Virus record (IMG/VR): IMGVR_UViG_3300025759_000442
Span: 1-30,413 of that record
Length of the DNA: 30,413 nucleotides
Origin: a virus
Direction: 5' to 3' (one strand)
Made by a program: the position numbers and the translations under genes. This document shows, in pieces, positions 21,251 through 27,871 of the stretch; the first letter of the stretch is position 1, and each line of letters starts with the position of its first letter. The notes beneath the pieces were generated by a model. It ran no database searches. It was not told the DNA's origin and worked only from the letters and a program-made list of their open reading frames with translations.

Positions 21251-21605
21251 AGACGGAAAGCACTGGGAGCCAGCCGATGCCGATATAATTGAATGGCAAC
21301 GAGCGTATCAAAATATAGATGTGCATCGAGAGATAGACGCAATGGCTTGCTGGTGCGAGGCTAACCCTAGCAAGCGCAAGACGGCAAAAGGGGTAAAGCG
21401 ATTTGTTAACTCATGGTTAAGCCGAGCAGATAGAACGGGTGGAAGCCCTGATCTTGTTGGCGCAAAAAAGTTTAGCTTGAGAGATTGGGATACAACTGAC
21501 TGTATAACCCACGACTTTATGAACAGCCCTGCCTTCCGAGAAAAAATGCTAAAAGAGCACGGGCGCTATATGTCATTTAAGGGAGAGCGAGTTTATGCAA
21601 AGTGA
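21240..21605 (+). CDS. DnaT/replisome-organiser-like domain protein
   Basis: I chose ATG 21240, which has GGAGG a few bases upstream, over an upstream in-frame start. The 121-residue protein has WEPADADIIEWQRAYQNIDV, followed by HREIDAMACWCEANPSKRKT and AKGVKRFVNSWLSRADRTGG. This pattern (adv..Wq.aYp.vdv..El..m..Wl.aNP.krKT..g..rFi..WL.r....GG) is the C-terminal domain found in phage replication initiators and primosomal DnaT-like helicase loaders. Here it stands alone without the N-terminal DNA-binding part. It may recruit host helicase to phage DNA; sure of the domain, less of the function. Confidence 0.65.
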   Translation: MILKDGKHWEPADADIIEWQRAYQNIDVHREIDAMACWCEANPSKRKTAKGVKRFVNSWLSRADRTGGSPDLVGAKKFSLRDWDTTDCITHDFMNSPAFREKMLKEHGRYMSFKGERVYAK

Positions 21606-21993
21606 CGGTGAGGGATGGTCCATCCGAAATGAAACGCACCGCAAAGCATTGCTTGCGTATATAGAAAAAAATAAAAACAAAGACATTTGTTTCAAGGTTG
21701 TTCAACCCACGCGAACAACAAAACAAAATAATGGAATTCATGCTTACTGCGGAGAGGTTGCGAAGCAGATGGAGGCGCGAGGGCTAGACATGAAAACTGT
21801 ACTTAAAGAAGGCGTGCCAATATCGCCCACAAAAGAATTGATAAAAGAGTATATGTGGAAGCCGATACAGAAAGCTCTAACCGGCAAAGAATCAACAACT
21901 GCTATTACGAAAAAACAGGTAAATGAAGTTTATGAGTACCTTTCTAAGCTTCTAGCAGAGAAATATGACATCAACGTAAGGCTAGGAAAGTAG
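21595..21993 (+). CDS. NinB-like recombination protein
   Basis: A 132-residue protein starting 11 bases before the end of the previous gene. The pattern RTTKQNNGIHAYCGEVAKQM followed by GLDMKTVLKEGVPISPT, KEYMWKPIQKALTGKEST and a final helix with QVNEVYEYLSKLLAEKY resembles the NinB group (lambda Orf), which binds single-stranded DNA and helps RecBCD/Red-independent recombination by mediating SSB and RecA/annealing proteins. It is of the usual size (about 140 residues). It fits the nearby annealing protein, SSB-like protein and HNH nuclease as part of a recombination set. Confidence 0.7.
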   Translation: MQSDGEGWSIRNETHRKALLAYIEKNKNKDICFKVVQPTRTTKQNNGIHAYCGEVAKQMEARGLDMKTVLKEGVPISPTKELIKEYMWKPIQKALTGKESTTAITKKQVNEVYEYLSKLLAEKYDINVRLGK

Positions 21994-22040
21994 TGTAAAA
22001 TAGCATTCTCGTTAGGATAGGCATTTGCAACTGGGGCACA

Positions 22041-23201
22041 ATGGAGCATCCTCTACAGCAGTTCTGTTCAACAGAAAGGCAGGCCAAAATAGTTAGCCTT
22101 TGTTTGGTAGATGGAATATCGCAAAGGCAAGCGGCAAAAGAAATGGGGTGCACCAGAGATGCAGTCAAAGGTGTGCTATCAACAGTTAAAGAAAAAGCCG
22201 CCCGCAGAGGTTATAGCGAAGAACACGGTTGGTCTGGAATAGTCCCTAAAAACTATGCGATCACAGGCACTTCAGAACTAAAGGACGCAGACGGCAACAC
22301 TGTTCTGACTTGGTACAAAAGCAAGGCAGATGACGAGGCTAGGCATTACGCACTGTTAGAGGCAATTAACAACTCTGTCCACGCATTGCCTAAATTTAAA
22401 CCAACCAAAGCGCCTATCAACACAGACGCAAATCTTGCAACCCTGCTGACTATTACTGACTTTCACTTAGGCATGAAGGCGTGGAAGGATTCAGACGGCG
22501 ATGATTGGGACGTAAAAATAGCACGAGATGTTTTTTTAAATGCAGTAAATGACATGATTTCCGGTAGCCCAAAATCAGGGGCAGGAATACTCAATCAGCT
22601 TGGTGATTTTTTGCATTGGGACGGGCTGGTACAGGTAACGCCTACCTCTGGGCATCATCTCACAGGCGATGATAGATACAGCAAGCTAGTAGAGTTAGCT
22701 ATCAGCGTAATGACGGAGGCCGTTAATCTTATGCTGAAAAGGTTTGGTAAGGTTGTCGTAGTGCAGGCAGAAGGCAACCACGATTTAGCCTCCAGTGTAT
22801 GGATGCGTAAATTTATCAAACATCGATTTCAAGATGATCCTCGCGTAGAGGTAATAGATAACGAATTTCCATATTACGCCTACCAGCATGGTGAAATTAT
22901 GCTCGGTTTTCATCACGGGCATAAAATGCGTATGGCGCAATTACAAAAGCTATTTGCCAGTGAGCCGCGATTTAGAAAAATATGGGGGGAGAGCCAGCAC
23001 TGTTACATACACTGTGGACATTTACACCATGAGCGCATTTTAGATGACGCTGGCGCTACTATAGAGCAACATCCTACCCTCGCCGCTCGCGATAACTACA
23101 CAAGCTCCCACGGCTACGTAAGTCAGCGCGGTGCCAAGTGCATAACCTACGATAAGATAGAAGGCGAAGTGTCAAGGATAACAGTGAGGCCGCGCAAATG
23201 A
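22041..23201 (+). CDS. HTH-metallophosphoesterase
   Basis: A 386-residue two-domain protein. Residues about 8-60 form a helix-turn-helix of sigma-70 region 4-like type (VSLCLVDGISQRQAAKEMGC and TRDAVKGVLSTVKEKAARRG). From about 130 there is a calcineurin-like phosphoesterase with all main metal motifs: TDFHLGM (D-x-H), QLGDFLHWDG (GD), AEGNHDLAS (GNHD), LGFHHGH and CGHLHHE. Such fusions are common in phages, often called phosphoesterase or recombination endonuclease subunit; a role in DNA processing like SbcD is possible but not shown. No obvious strong binding site precedes the ATG (GGGG at 22034-22037). Confidence 0.8.
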   Translation: MEHPLQQFCSTERQAKIVSLCLVDGISQRQAAKEMGCTRDAVKGVLSTVKEKAARRGYSEEHGWSGIVPKNYAITGTSELKDADGNTVLTWYKSKADDEARHYALLEAINNSVHALPKFKPTKAPINTDANLATLLTITDFHLGMKAWKDSDGDDWDVKIARDVFLNAVNDMISGSPKSGAGILNQLGDFLHWDGLVQVTPTSGHHLTGDDRYSKLVELAISVMTEAVNLMLKRFGKVVVVQAEGNHDLASSVWMRKFIKHRFQDDPRVEVIDNEFPYYAYQHGEIMLGFHHGHKMRMAQLQKLFASEPRFRKIWGESQHCYIHCGHLHHERILDDAGATIEQHPTLAARDNYTSSHGYVSQRGAKCITYDKIEGEVSRITVRPRK

Positions 23202-23446
23202 TGCTCATTGCTTGCCCCCTGCCTAAAGACAATGGCATAGTCGTGTTTTATCCTGCCACCATAGGCGGGTGCATCACAGACATTGGAAATAAAAAACAAA
23301 CAGTTGTATATACAGACACGTTTCCCGAAGGCGTTACTGTCGCAATGGAAATCGAAGAGTTTAGCGGGGCGTGGCAACAAGCATTAGCAGTGGAAGATGT
23401 AGTCATTGAATTCACTCCAGAAGAAATGTCAGAAGTGCAACATTAA
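23198..23446 (+). CDS. 82-residue hypothetical protein
   Basis: ATG 23198 overlaps the previous TGA (ATGA). The protein is mainly beta: LIACPLPKDNGIVVFYPATI, then QTVVYTDTFPEGVTVAMEIE and VEDVVIEFTPEEM. No transmembrane segment or known motif. It is coupled to the phosphoesterase gene and overlapped by the next small ORF. Function unknown. Confidence 0.5.
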   Translation: MMLIACPLPKDNGIVVFYPATIGGCITDIGNKKQTVVYTDTFPEGVTVAMEIEEFSGAWQQALAVEDVVIEFTPEEMSEVQH

Positions 23447-23579
23447 CCTATTCCCTATTTTCCTCGAAGAAATTGGAGGCAAACTACACGGCTGGGTTTG
23501 TTTGAAGTGCAAGTTTTTCGACAAAGCTATCGGGCGGGAAAGAAAATTTACAAAAGAGCACGCGAAAGATGGCGGTTAA
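23406..23579 (+). CDS. Hidden zinc-ribbon-like small protein
   Basis: A 57-residue frame overlapping the hypothetical protein before it and the HNH gene after it (stop TAA at 23577). It contains KCQKCNIN near the N-terminus and GWVCLKCKFF at residues about 29-38, i.e. two CxxC pairs around 20 residues apart, followed by a basic C-terminus ending EHAKDGG. The only usual start codon after the upstream in-frame stop is TTG 23406, with GGAAG about eight bases upstream. Without this ORF, 23447-23568 would be an unexplained 122-base gap. The four-Cys pattern and the fit into the gap support it; the start remains uncertain. Confidence 0.5.
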   Translation: MNSLQKKCQKCNINLFPIFLEEIGGKLHGWVCLKCKFFDKAIGRERKFTKEHAKDGG

Positions 23580-23952
23580 AAGAGATCAAGCAGATATCTG
23601 GTTTAGCAAGGCGGTGCGAGCGCGAGATGGCAAATGCGTCTATTGCGGCAAGGCAGAAACATTAGAGGCCGCACATATTTACGGGCGCAGACTAAAATCA
23701 GTGCGCTGGTCTATGGATAACTGCATAGCCCTTTGCCATTACCACCATCGTTACTTCACAGAGCAACCTATTGAATTTCGTGATTGGCTTGTTTCGGTTT
23801 ATGGGGAAGGCCACATGGAAATGCTTAAAGAAAAAGCACGCCAAATCTTTAAGTCAACACATGCCATCCGAAAAGAAATCGCCAAGCACTACCGAGAGGA
23901 ATATCAGCGCAAAGAATCTAACCCAGACCATGAGCTAGTCTCTTACAACTAA
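23569..23952 (+). CDS. HNH endonuclease
   Basis: A 127-residue protein with a compact HNH domain: CVYCG (residues 23-27 approximately), the core AAHIYGRRLKSVRW with the first His, then DNCIALCHYHHRYFTEQP with Asn, a second Cys and His pair. The C-terminal 50 residues are a charged helix (KARQIFKSTHAIRKEIAKHY). The AAHI.GRR..S.RW....N..aLC..HH..FT pattern is close to phage HNH nucleases placed near NinB/NinG. A Holliday-junction or nicking role in recombination is likely from context. There is no sign that it interrupts another gene, so it is not clearly a homing enzyme. Confidence 0.85.
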   Translation: MAVKRDQADIWFSKAVRARDGKCVYCGKAETLEAAHIYGRRLKSVRWSMDNCIALCHYHHRYFTEQPIEFRDWLVSVYGEGHMEMLKEKARQIFKSTHAIRKEIAKHYREEYQRKESNPDHELVSYN

Positions 23953-23954
23953 CA

Positions 23955-23975
23955 TCATGCAGGTTATGCTACACT
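23955..23975 (+). promoter_or_regulatory. Possible extended -10 promoter
   Basis: In the 51-base gap after the HNH gene, TATGCTACACT includes TG-n-TACACT, an extended -10 form, about 30 bases before the ATG at 24004. There is no good -35. A GGAGG binding site follows at 23994-23998. Confidence 0.3.
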
Positions 23976-24003
23976 GACAACATCATCGTATCTGGAGGTC
24001 ATT

Positions 24004-24195
24004 ATGTGTCCAGTAGAGAAGATGCAAGTATTTGCCATAAAGCATCAGGTAAAAAACCCCGAAGCTGTGCCAGAAGTATTCAACCACATGGCAAACGCGC
24101 AGGGTTGCTCGCTCGATCAATACTTATCTATTGTAGAGCGCAGACCTAACCTGTCTGCTTTTATCGCGCAAATCGTAGACGCCTACAAAAAGTAG
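24004..24195 (+). CDS. 63-residue hypothetical protein
   Basis: The ATG at 24004 follows a good binding site (GGAGG). The protein is mostly helical: VEKMQVFAIKHQVKNPEAVP, then VFNHMANAQGCSLDQYLSIV and LSAFIAQIVDAYKK. No family recognised. It is separated by short intergenic regions on both sides, unlike most of the genome, and so may have its own transcript. Confidence 0.5.
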   Translation: MCPVEKMQVFAIKHQVKNPEAVPEVFNHMANAQGCSLDQYLSIVERRPNLSAFIAQIVDAYKK

Positions 24196-24215
24196 AAAAA
24201 TAAGAAAAATCTAAC

Positions 24216-24255
24216 CGCCCCGCGTTCGTGAGGGCGTAAGTGATTGTTTTCCCAG
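24216..24255 (+). terminator. Weak candidate terminator
   Basis: CGCCC at 24216-24220 pairs with GGGCG at 24232-24236, and CGC with GTG extends it around a GTTC loop with one bulged A. The following sequence (TAAGTGATTGTTTTCCC) has its T run about ten bases away, so termination would be inefficient. It stands between a short gene and a promoter candidate. Confidence 0.35.
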
Positions 24256-24267
24256 GCATTTAACTCG

Positions 24268-24295
24268 TTGCTATTTTTTGCAATTGAGCGATAAT
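24268..24295 (+). promoter_or_regulatory. Sigma-70-like promoter
   Basis: TTGCTA at 24268-24273 and GATAAT at 24290-24295 with a 16-base spacer that includes six T. The start point would fall near 24302, just before GTGGT-tacgc-ACCAC (24302-24317), which may be an operator or a leader hairpin. The gene at 24345 follows. This is the best promoter match in the window by eye. Confidence 0.5.
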
Positions 24296-24301
24296 GCTCT
24301 T

Positions 24302-24330
24302 GTGGTTACGCACCACGTTAAACCAGTAAC
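24302..24330. promoter_or_regulatory. Inverted repeats at the start of the 24.3 kb transcript
   Basis: GTGGT (24302-24306) can pair with ACCAC (24312-24316), or GTTAC (24305-24309) with GTAAC (24326-24330); the two foldings exclude each other. The GGTTACG/AGTAAC half-sites are the same as in the inverted repeat at 20624-20638. An operator for one regulator or a leader switch is possible. Confidence 0.3.
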
Positions 24331-24344
24331 ACAAGGGGAAAGCG

Positions 24345-24548
24345 ATGAACAAAAAACACGGTTCACCATACGACAGGGGCAGTGCTGATTCTTATTACCG
24401 GCGGGGACCAGAGCCGCATTGGTATCCAGAAGGCACATACAAAGGCGAGCGCGTTACGGAGGAGCGCATGACAGCCGCACAAATAGCAGAGTATTACGCA
24501 GGCTTTGACTGCAACGAAAGAATGCAAAACTTTAAAGAATGGGACTAA
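24345..24548 (+). CDS. Conserved small phage protein of unknown function
   Basis: A 67-residue protein with AAGGGGA upstream. The sequence MNKKHGSPYDRGSADSYYRR followed by PHWYPEGTYKGERV, then MTAAQIAEYYAGF and a C-terminal FKEWD has a very conserved look: GSPYDRGSADSYY.R...PH(W/Y)...GTY.G......t..E/QI..Y..G(F/Y) occurs in many phages and in some bacterial chromosomes, in my memory. Function is unknown. The many Tyr, Arg and Gly residues may suit nucleic acid binding. Confidence 0.65.
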   Translation: MNKKHGSPYDRGSADSYYRRGPEPHWYPEGTYKGERVTEERMTAAQIAEYYAGFDCNERMQNFKEWD

Positions 24549-24559
24549 GGAGAACGACC

Positions 24560-25429
24560 ATGACCGTATACGAAAATTTAATGAGCCAAATCGATAACAC
24601 TGGATTGTTGTTTAACGTGGAGTCAGAGGAGCTACGCACTGCAAGCGGCAAGCTAGTTCCTAAGCGCAAGGCTTTAATCAACACGCGCACGAACGATGTA
24701 ATGAGCGTTGTTTCAGACAGCTACAAGGTAGTTACAAACGAACAGATATTTTCTAGCTTCTGCAATAGCATTCAGGCTTCTGGCATAAATGCGGAAGGTG
24801 CCCAAGTTGAAGTTCGGCAGACGCCCAACGGCGCTCGCGCAATGGTTGACTTCATATTCCCCAATGAGTCTATAAGTGTCTATGGGGATGATTCTCAAAC
24901 GTCATTACAGTTGTGCGCCTTAAACTCATTTGACGGATCTACGAGATACCTTACCAAAGCAGGCGGCTTGCGAATGAAGTGCCTCAATGGGCAAATACTT
25001 GGGCACATTGTAGGTTCGTATTCTTCAACGCACACTAATGCCCTCGACGTGCAGGCTGGCGCTGAGTCAGTAATATCTATGATTCAGCAATTCCAAAACG
25101 CTCAGAATTATTGGGCGCAAATGATGCTGGTGCCAGTCAATGAAGAAGTAGCGATTCGCGTATTCAAAGAATTTCTAGGAATTAAGCAAGAGCTTGAGGC
25201 GCAACGCCAGAATAGCCGCTTAGAGCGATGTATCAAACTGTGGCGGCAATACGCTAATGAGATGGGGCATAACGGTTACGCGCTTTACAATGTGCTGACT
25301 CATTATGTTTCGCATCAAGAAAAACAGTATAAAAACCCTACGCAGGCAATGATGCACCAACGTCTAAGGCTAGAAAAAACGCTCAAGTCTGCTAGCGTAT
25401 TCAAGCAAGCGGAAGCCGCGTCATGCTGA
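24560..25429 (+). CDS. DUF932 family protein
   Basis: I chose ATG 24560, which has AAGGAG upstream, over a TTG-type start at 24539 inside the previous gene. The 289-residue protein resembles the DUF932 phage/plasmid family: ALINTRTNDVMSVVSDSYKV near residues 38-57, VVTNEQIFSSFCNSI, ARAMVDFIFPNESISV, and AGGLRMKCLNGQILG, with a helical C-terminal half. The pattern (R.d.g..lgvVs..Y..v.N.e.f; R.vCtNG) is a hallmark of this group. Function is not well established; members lie with anti-restriction and replication genes of plasmids and phages. Possibly involved in host takeover. Confidence 0.75.
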   Translation: MTVYENLMSQIDNTGLLFNVESEELRTASGKLVPKRKALINTRTNDVMSVVSDSYKVVTNEQIFSSFCNSIQASGINAEGAQVEVRQTPNGARAMVDFIFPNESISVYGDDSQTSLQLCALNSFDGSTRYLTKAGGLRMKCLNGQILGHIVGSYSSTHTNALDVQAGAESVISMIQQFQNAQNYWAQMMLVPVNEEVAIRVFKEFLGIKQELEAQRQNSRLERCIKLWRQYANEMGHNGYALYNVLTHYVSHQEKQYKNPTQAMMHQRLRLEKTLKSASVFKQAEAASC

Positions 25430-25614
25430 TAAAAACTGCAGAAGCCTCATGCCCTTTCAAAGTGCGCGTCCGTTGGGCGCGTGCTTCTGATAAAAAGCCG
25501 CAGGAAAAGCTGATCTGCCGCCGCAATAGCAGGGCTATAGAAATGAGCATTGACCAATGCAGTAAGGTATACGGGGACATAAAAATCGAAGTTATAGAAT
25601 GGGGAGGAGTCTAG
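25423..25614 (+). CDS. 63-residue basic hypothetical protein
   Basis: ATG 25423 overlaps the DUF932 gene by seven bases. The protein is basic with three Cys (SCPFKVRVRWARASDKKPQE; LICRRNSRAIEMSIDQCSKV) and ends in a strand IKIEVIEWGGV. No known family. Its start just within the end of DUF932 suggests that both are translated from one message. Confidence 0.45.
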   Translation: MLIKTAEASCPFKVRVRWARASDKKPQEKLICRRNSRAIEMSIDQCSKVYGDIKIEVIEWGGV

Positions 25615-25617
25615 ACA

Positions 25618-25827
25618 ATGAAAGAAATTATCGGTATAACCATTTTGCTAGTTGGCTTTGGCGTGGCTGGCGTAGGTGACTACGACGAAGCAGAGCGCGA
25701 GCATGTTCATTACTGCGCTATGGTAGACAGCTGGATAAGGCATCAAGGCACGCGAGGGCATCCAAACTATGAGCAACGAGACTGCGAAGGTCAGTCAAGA
25801 TATGCTGGAGAAATTCGTCAGCGGTAA
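25618..25827 (+). CDS. Small membrane or exported protein
   Basis: The ATG at 25618 follows GGGAGGAG. Residues 3-19 (EIIGITILLVGFGVAGV) are hydrophobic and may be a signal anchor, followed by an acidic region DYDEAEREHVHYCAMVDSWI, then HPNYEQRDCEGQ. Two Cys in the mature part, spaced about 24 residues, could form a disulfide if exported. I recall small phage proteins with the same order (hydrophobic start, YC.MV, pdY....C) of unknown function. A superinfection-exclusion role would be guesswork. Confidence 0.55.
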   Translation: MKEIIGITILLVGFGVAGVGDYDEAEREHVHYCAMVDSWIRHQGTRGHPNYEQRDCEGQSRYAGEIRQR

Positions 25828-25984
25828 ATACCACTGGAAAGCGCTAACGCCTAACAAGCAAATAGCGATGGCCCGCGAGCTTTTACAGTTGCGGGCTTTT
25901 TTTGTAAGTATGGAAAAATATCAGCCAGTGAATTTTGGAGTACAGCATGAGGACAGTGCGGGCCAAAGCACCACAAAACCTTGA
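25769..25984 (+). CDS. 71-residue hypothetical protein
   Basis: ATG 25769 lies within the previous gene (59-base overlap); ATG 25802 (60 residues) is the other option and has GAAGGT upstream. The protein is largely helical: VSQDMLEKFVSGKYHWKALT, then KQIAMARELLQLRAFFVSME. No family is recognised. The end overlaps the next start by 38 bases. Its reading frame has natural-looking amino acid use, but the double overlap lowers confidence. Confidence 0.45.
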   Translation: MSNETAKVSQDMLEKFVSGKYHWKALTPNKQIAMARELLQLRAFFVSMEKYQPVNFGVQHEDSAGQSTTKP

Positions 25985-26201
25985 TCGTCTATTATCGTTG
26001 GGTCTCATTAAATTTACAGTTTCAGATATAGCGCAACATCTTGACTTAACATATCGTGAAGCAAGAGCGGCTGTGGTCTTCGGAGTGCAAACAGAAAAGC
26101 TATGGATCGTGAAAAGCAGGCAAGAAGCAGGCGAACAATGGGCGCTCTATGAAAACCCTAATTGGCGCAAAAAATGGGTTACAAAACCATGGCGTGCATA
26201 A
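25947..26201 (+). CDS. Winged-helix-like small protein
   Basis: ATG 25947 with TTTTGGAG just upstream, rather than the TTG at 25935. The 84-residue protein has a helix-turn-helix-like region: LDRLLSLGLIKFTVSDIAQH then LDLTYREARAAVVFGVQTEK, followed by strands LWIVKSRQEAGEQWALYE. This is the layout of a winged helix: (F)tv.diA..l.lt...a...v......l..v......g....Y. It may bind DNA. No close family is known to me. Confidence 0.5.
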   Translation: MRTVRAKAPQNLDRLLSLGLIKFTVSDIAQHLDLTYREARAAVVFGVQTEKLWIVKSRQEAGEQWALYENPNWRKKWVTKPWRA

Positions 26202-26398
26202 AACAGGCCGTGGTTATCGAATGGCATGACATCGCTGTTATGCCTAAGGATGAGGGCACGTATTTAGTCGCCTTTGATGATGGGACGGTAGAAACGTACC
26301 CTATTGGCTATGAAAATATACGCACTGGCATTATTCAAGACGGGTATACAAGGGGAGTTTTATGGGCACTGCCGATTTACGCGCCACTGATGGACTGA
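26189..26398 (+). CDS. DUF551-like small protein
   Basis: I chose ATG 26189, though ATG 26174 or GTG 26210 are possible; none has a good binding site. The core reads VVIEWHDIAVMPKDEGTYLV, then AFDDGTVETYPIGYEN and a hydrophobic end GVLWALPIYAPLMD. The pattern W..i..mP...G.YLV...dG.....g resembles DUF551, a short domain of many phage proteins with unknown function. It overlaps the methyltransferase gene by 37 bases. Confidence 0.5.
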   Translation: MACIKQAVVIEWHDIAVMPKDEGTYLVAFDDGTVETYPIGYENIRTGIIQDGYTRGVLWALPIYAPLMD

Positions 26399-27528
26399 AA
26401 GTAGAATACAGGCAGACTGAAAGTCTTATCCCATACGCAATGAATAGCCGCACACATAGCGAAAGCCAAGTGCTACAAATTGCGGCAAGCATTAAACAAT
26501 TTGGCTTTACTAATCCGCTTTTGGTTGATGATGAACAAACGCTAATTGCAGGCCATGGCCGTCTTTTAGCGGCAAAAGCACTCGGCCTTGCAGAGGTTCC
26601 TTGTATTGTTTTGCAGGGCTTATCGCCAGCGCAAAAAAAAGCGTATGTCATAGCAGACAATAAGCTGGCTTTAAATGCTGGCTGGGATACCGACGTTCTG
26701 ATGGTGGAGCTTAAACGCCTGCAAGAGCTAGAGTTTGATTTGGATTTAATTGGCTTCGACTCTAATGAGCTAGAGCATCTGCTAGAGCCTGAGCAGGTAG
26801 AGGGGCTGACCGACGAGGATGCAGTACCAGAAGCACCAGAGAAGCCTAGAACGGTAGAGGGTGATGTTTGGATACTGGGCAATCATCGGCTTATGTGTGG
26901 CAGTGCGACTGACCCTGATGACATTGAAAAGCTGACGCAGGGTGATTACATCGACTTGATACACACTGACCCTCCCTATGGCATGAATGCAGTAAGCAAG
27001 TCAGCCGTGTTGTCGAAAAACTATGATGGCGACATTTTGGGTGATGATGATGCAACAGTAGCTAAAGACGCATTCACGCTCATTTATTCGCTATACCCAA
27101 ATGCCAAGCAAATTTGGTGGGGTGCAAATTATTACTGCAGTGCTTTACCCGACAGCGAGTGCTGGCTCGTATGGGATAAAAACAACGGGCAAAGCGACCA
27201 AACAGATTGCGAACTGGCATGGGCTAACTTCCGCAGTGTCGTGCGACAATTTACGCAGGCAAGCGAAAAAACTAATAGGGTGCATCCCACGCAGAAACCT
27301 GTTTCTTTAATGGAGTGGATAATTAAGCGTTTCAATTTGAGCACGCGAACGATTGCAGATTTTTTCGGTGGCTCTGGGTCAACACTGATTGCGGCGGAAA
27401 AGCATGGCATTGACGCATATATAATGGAGCTTGACCCTAAATACTGCGACGTAATCATTAAGCGCTGGCAGGACTATACAGGCAAGAAAGCCGTACACGC
27501 TGATACTGGCGAGGCATTTAATGAGTAA
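26362..27528 (+). CDS. ParB-like domain + DNA methyltransferase fusion
   Basis: A 388-residue protein with AAGGGGA at 26350-26356. Residues 15-105 are a ParB/sulfiredoxin-like N-terminal domain (LIPYAMNSRTHSESQVLQIA; LIAGHGRLLAAKALGL; ADNKLALNAGW). Residues 165-372 are a beta-class DNA methyltransferase: catalytic TDPPYGM at 202-208 comes before the SAM-binding FFGGSGST at 334-341, and RVHPTQKPVSL at 306-316 is typical. DPPY enzymes methylate adenine N6 or cytosine N4. No restriction enzyme is adjacent, so it is probably an orphan enzyme that protects phage DNA or regulates packaging; target site unknown. The gene overlaps TerS by 8 bases. Confidence 0.9.
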   Translation: MGTADLRATDGLKVEYRQTESLIPYAMNSRTHSESQVLQIAASIKQFGFTNPLLVDDEQTLIAGHGRLLAAKALGLAEVPCIVLQGLSPAQKKAYVIADNKLALNAGWDTDVLMVELKRLQELEFDLDLIGFDSNELEHLLEPEQVEGLTDEDAVPEAPEKPRTVEGDVWILGNHRLMCGSATDPDDIEKLTQGDYIDLIHTDPPYGMNAVSKSAVLSKNYDGDILGDDDATVAKDAFTLIYSLYPNAKQIWWGANYYCSALPDSECWLVWDKNNGQSDQTDCELAWANFRSVVRQFTQASEKTNRVHPTQKPVSLMEWIIKRFNLSTRTIADFFGGSGSTLIAAEKHGIDAYIMELDPKYCDVIIKRWQDYTGKKAVHADTGEAFNE

Positions 27529-27871
27529 GGGGGGCAGACCGCGCACTGAGCTGACGCCAGAGCAAATGGCGCAGGTAGAAACCTTAGCCGCAGTCCTGAA
27601 TCAAGATCAGATATGCGACTACCTTGGAATACCTACGCGTACATTTCGGGCAATAATGCAACGTGATGAGGAAGTTTCTGCCGCATATAAAAAAGGAAGG
27701 GCAAAAGCAATAGGGCGGGTAAGCCAATCGTTACTGCAAAGTGCTACAGACGGTAACACGACAGCGCAAATCTTTTACTTAAAGACACAGGCAGGTTGGA
27801 GAGAGGCTGTGCCAGAGGCGCAGGAGTTGCCACCAGTTGTTATACAGCTGACGCCTGATGATACTGACTAA
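27521..27871 (+). CDS. terS: Terminase small subunit
   Basis: A 116-residue protein. It begins MSKGGRPRTELTPEQMAQVE with a basic start, and has a helix-turn-helix (LAAVLNQDQICDYLGIPTRT then FRAIMQRDEEVSAAYKKGRA) followed by a helical region (IGRVSQSLLQSATDGNTTAQ) and LKTQAGWREA. The last motif (aq.fyLKtq.gWre) is widely found in small terminase proteins that bind the packaging start. The gene overlaps TerL by 14 bases, the usual order. The C-terminal end (PPVVIQLTPDD) may contact TerL. Confidence 0.85.
   Translation: MSKGGRPRTELTPEQMAQVETLAAVLNQDQICDYLGIPTRTFRAIMQRDEEVSAAYKKGRAKAIGRVSQSLLQSATDGNTTAQIFYLKTQAGWREAVPEAQELPPVVIQLTPDDTD

Noticed and set aside
26331-26882. 183-codon open frame on the minus strand
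   Set aside because: It is the antisense of the methyltransferase gene, very Ser-rich, without a binding site or any known motif.
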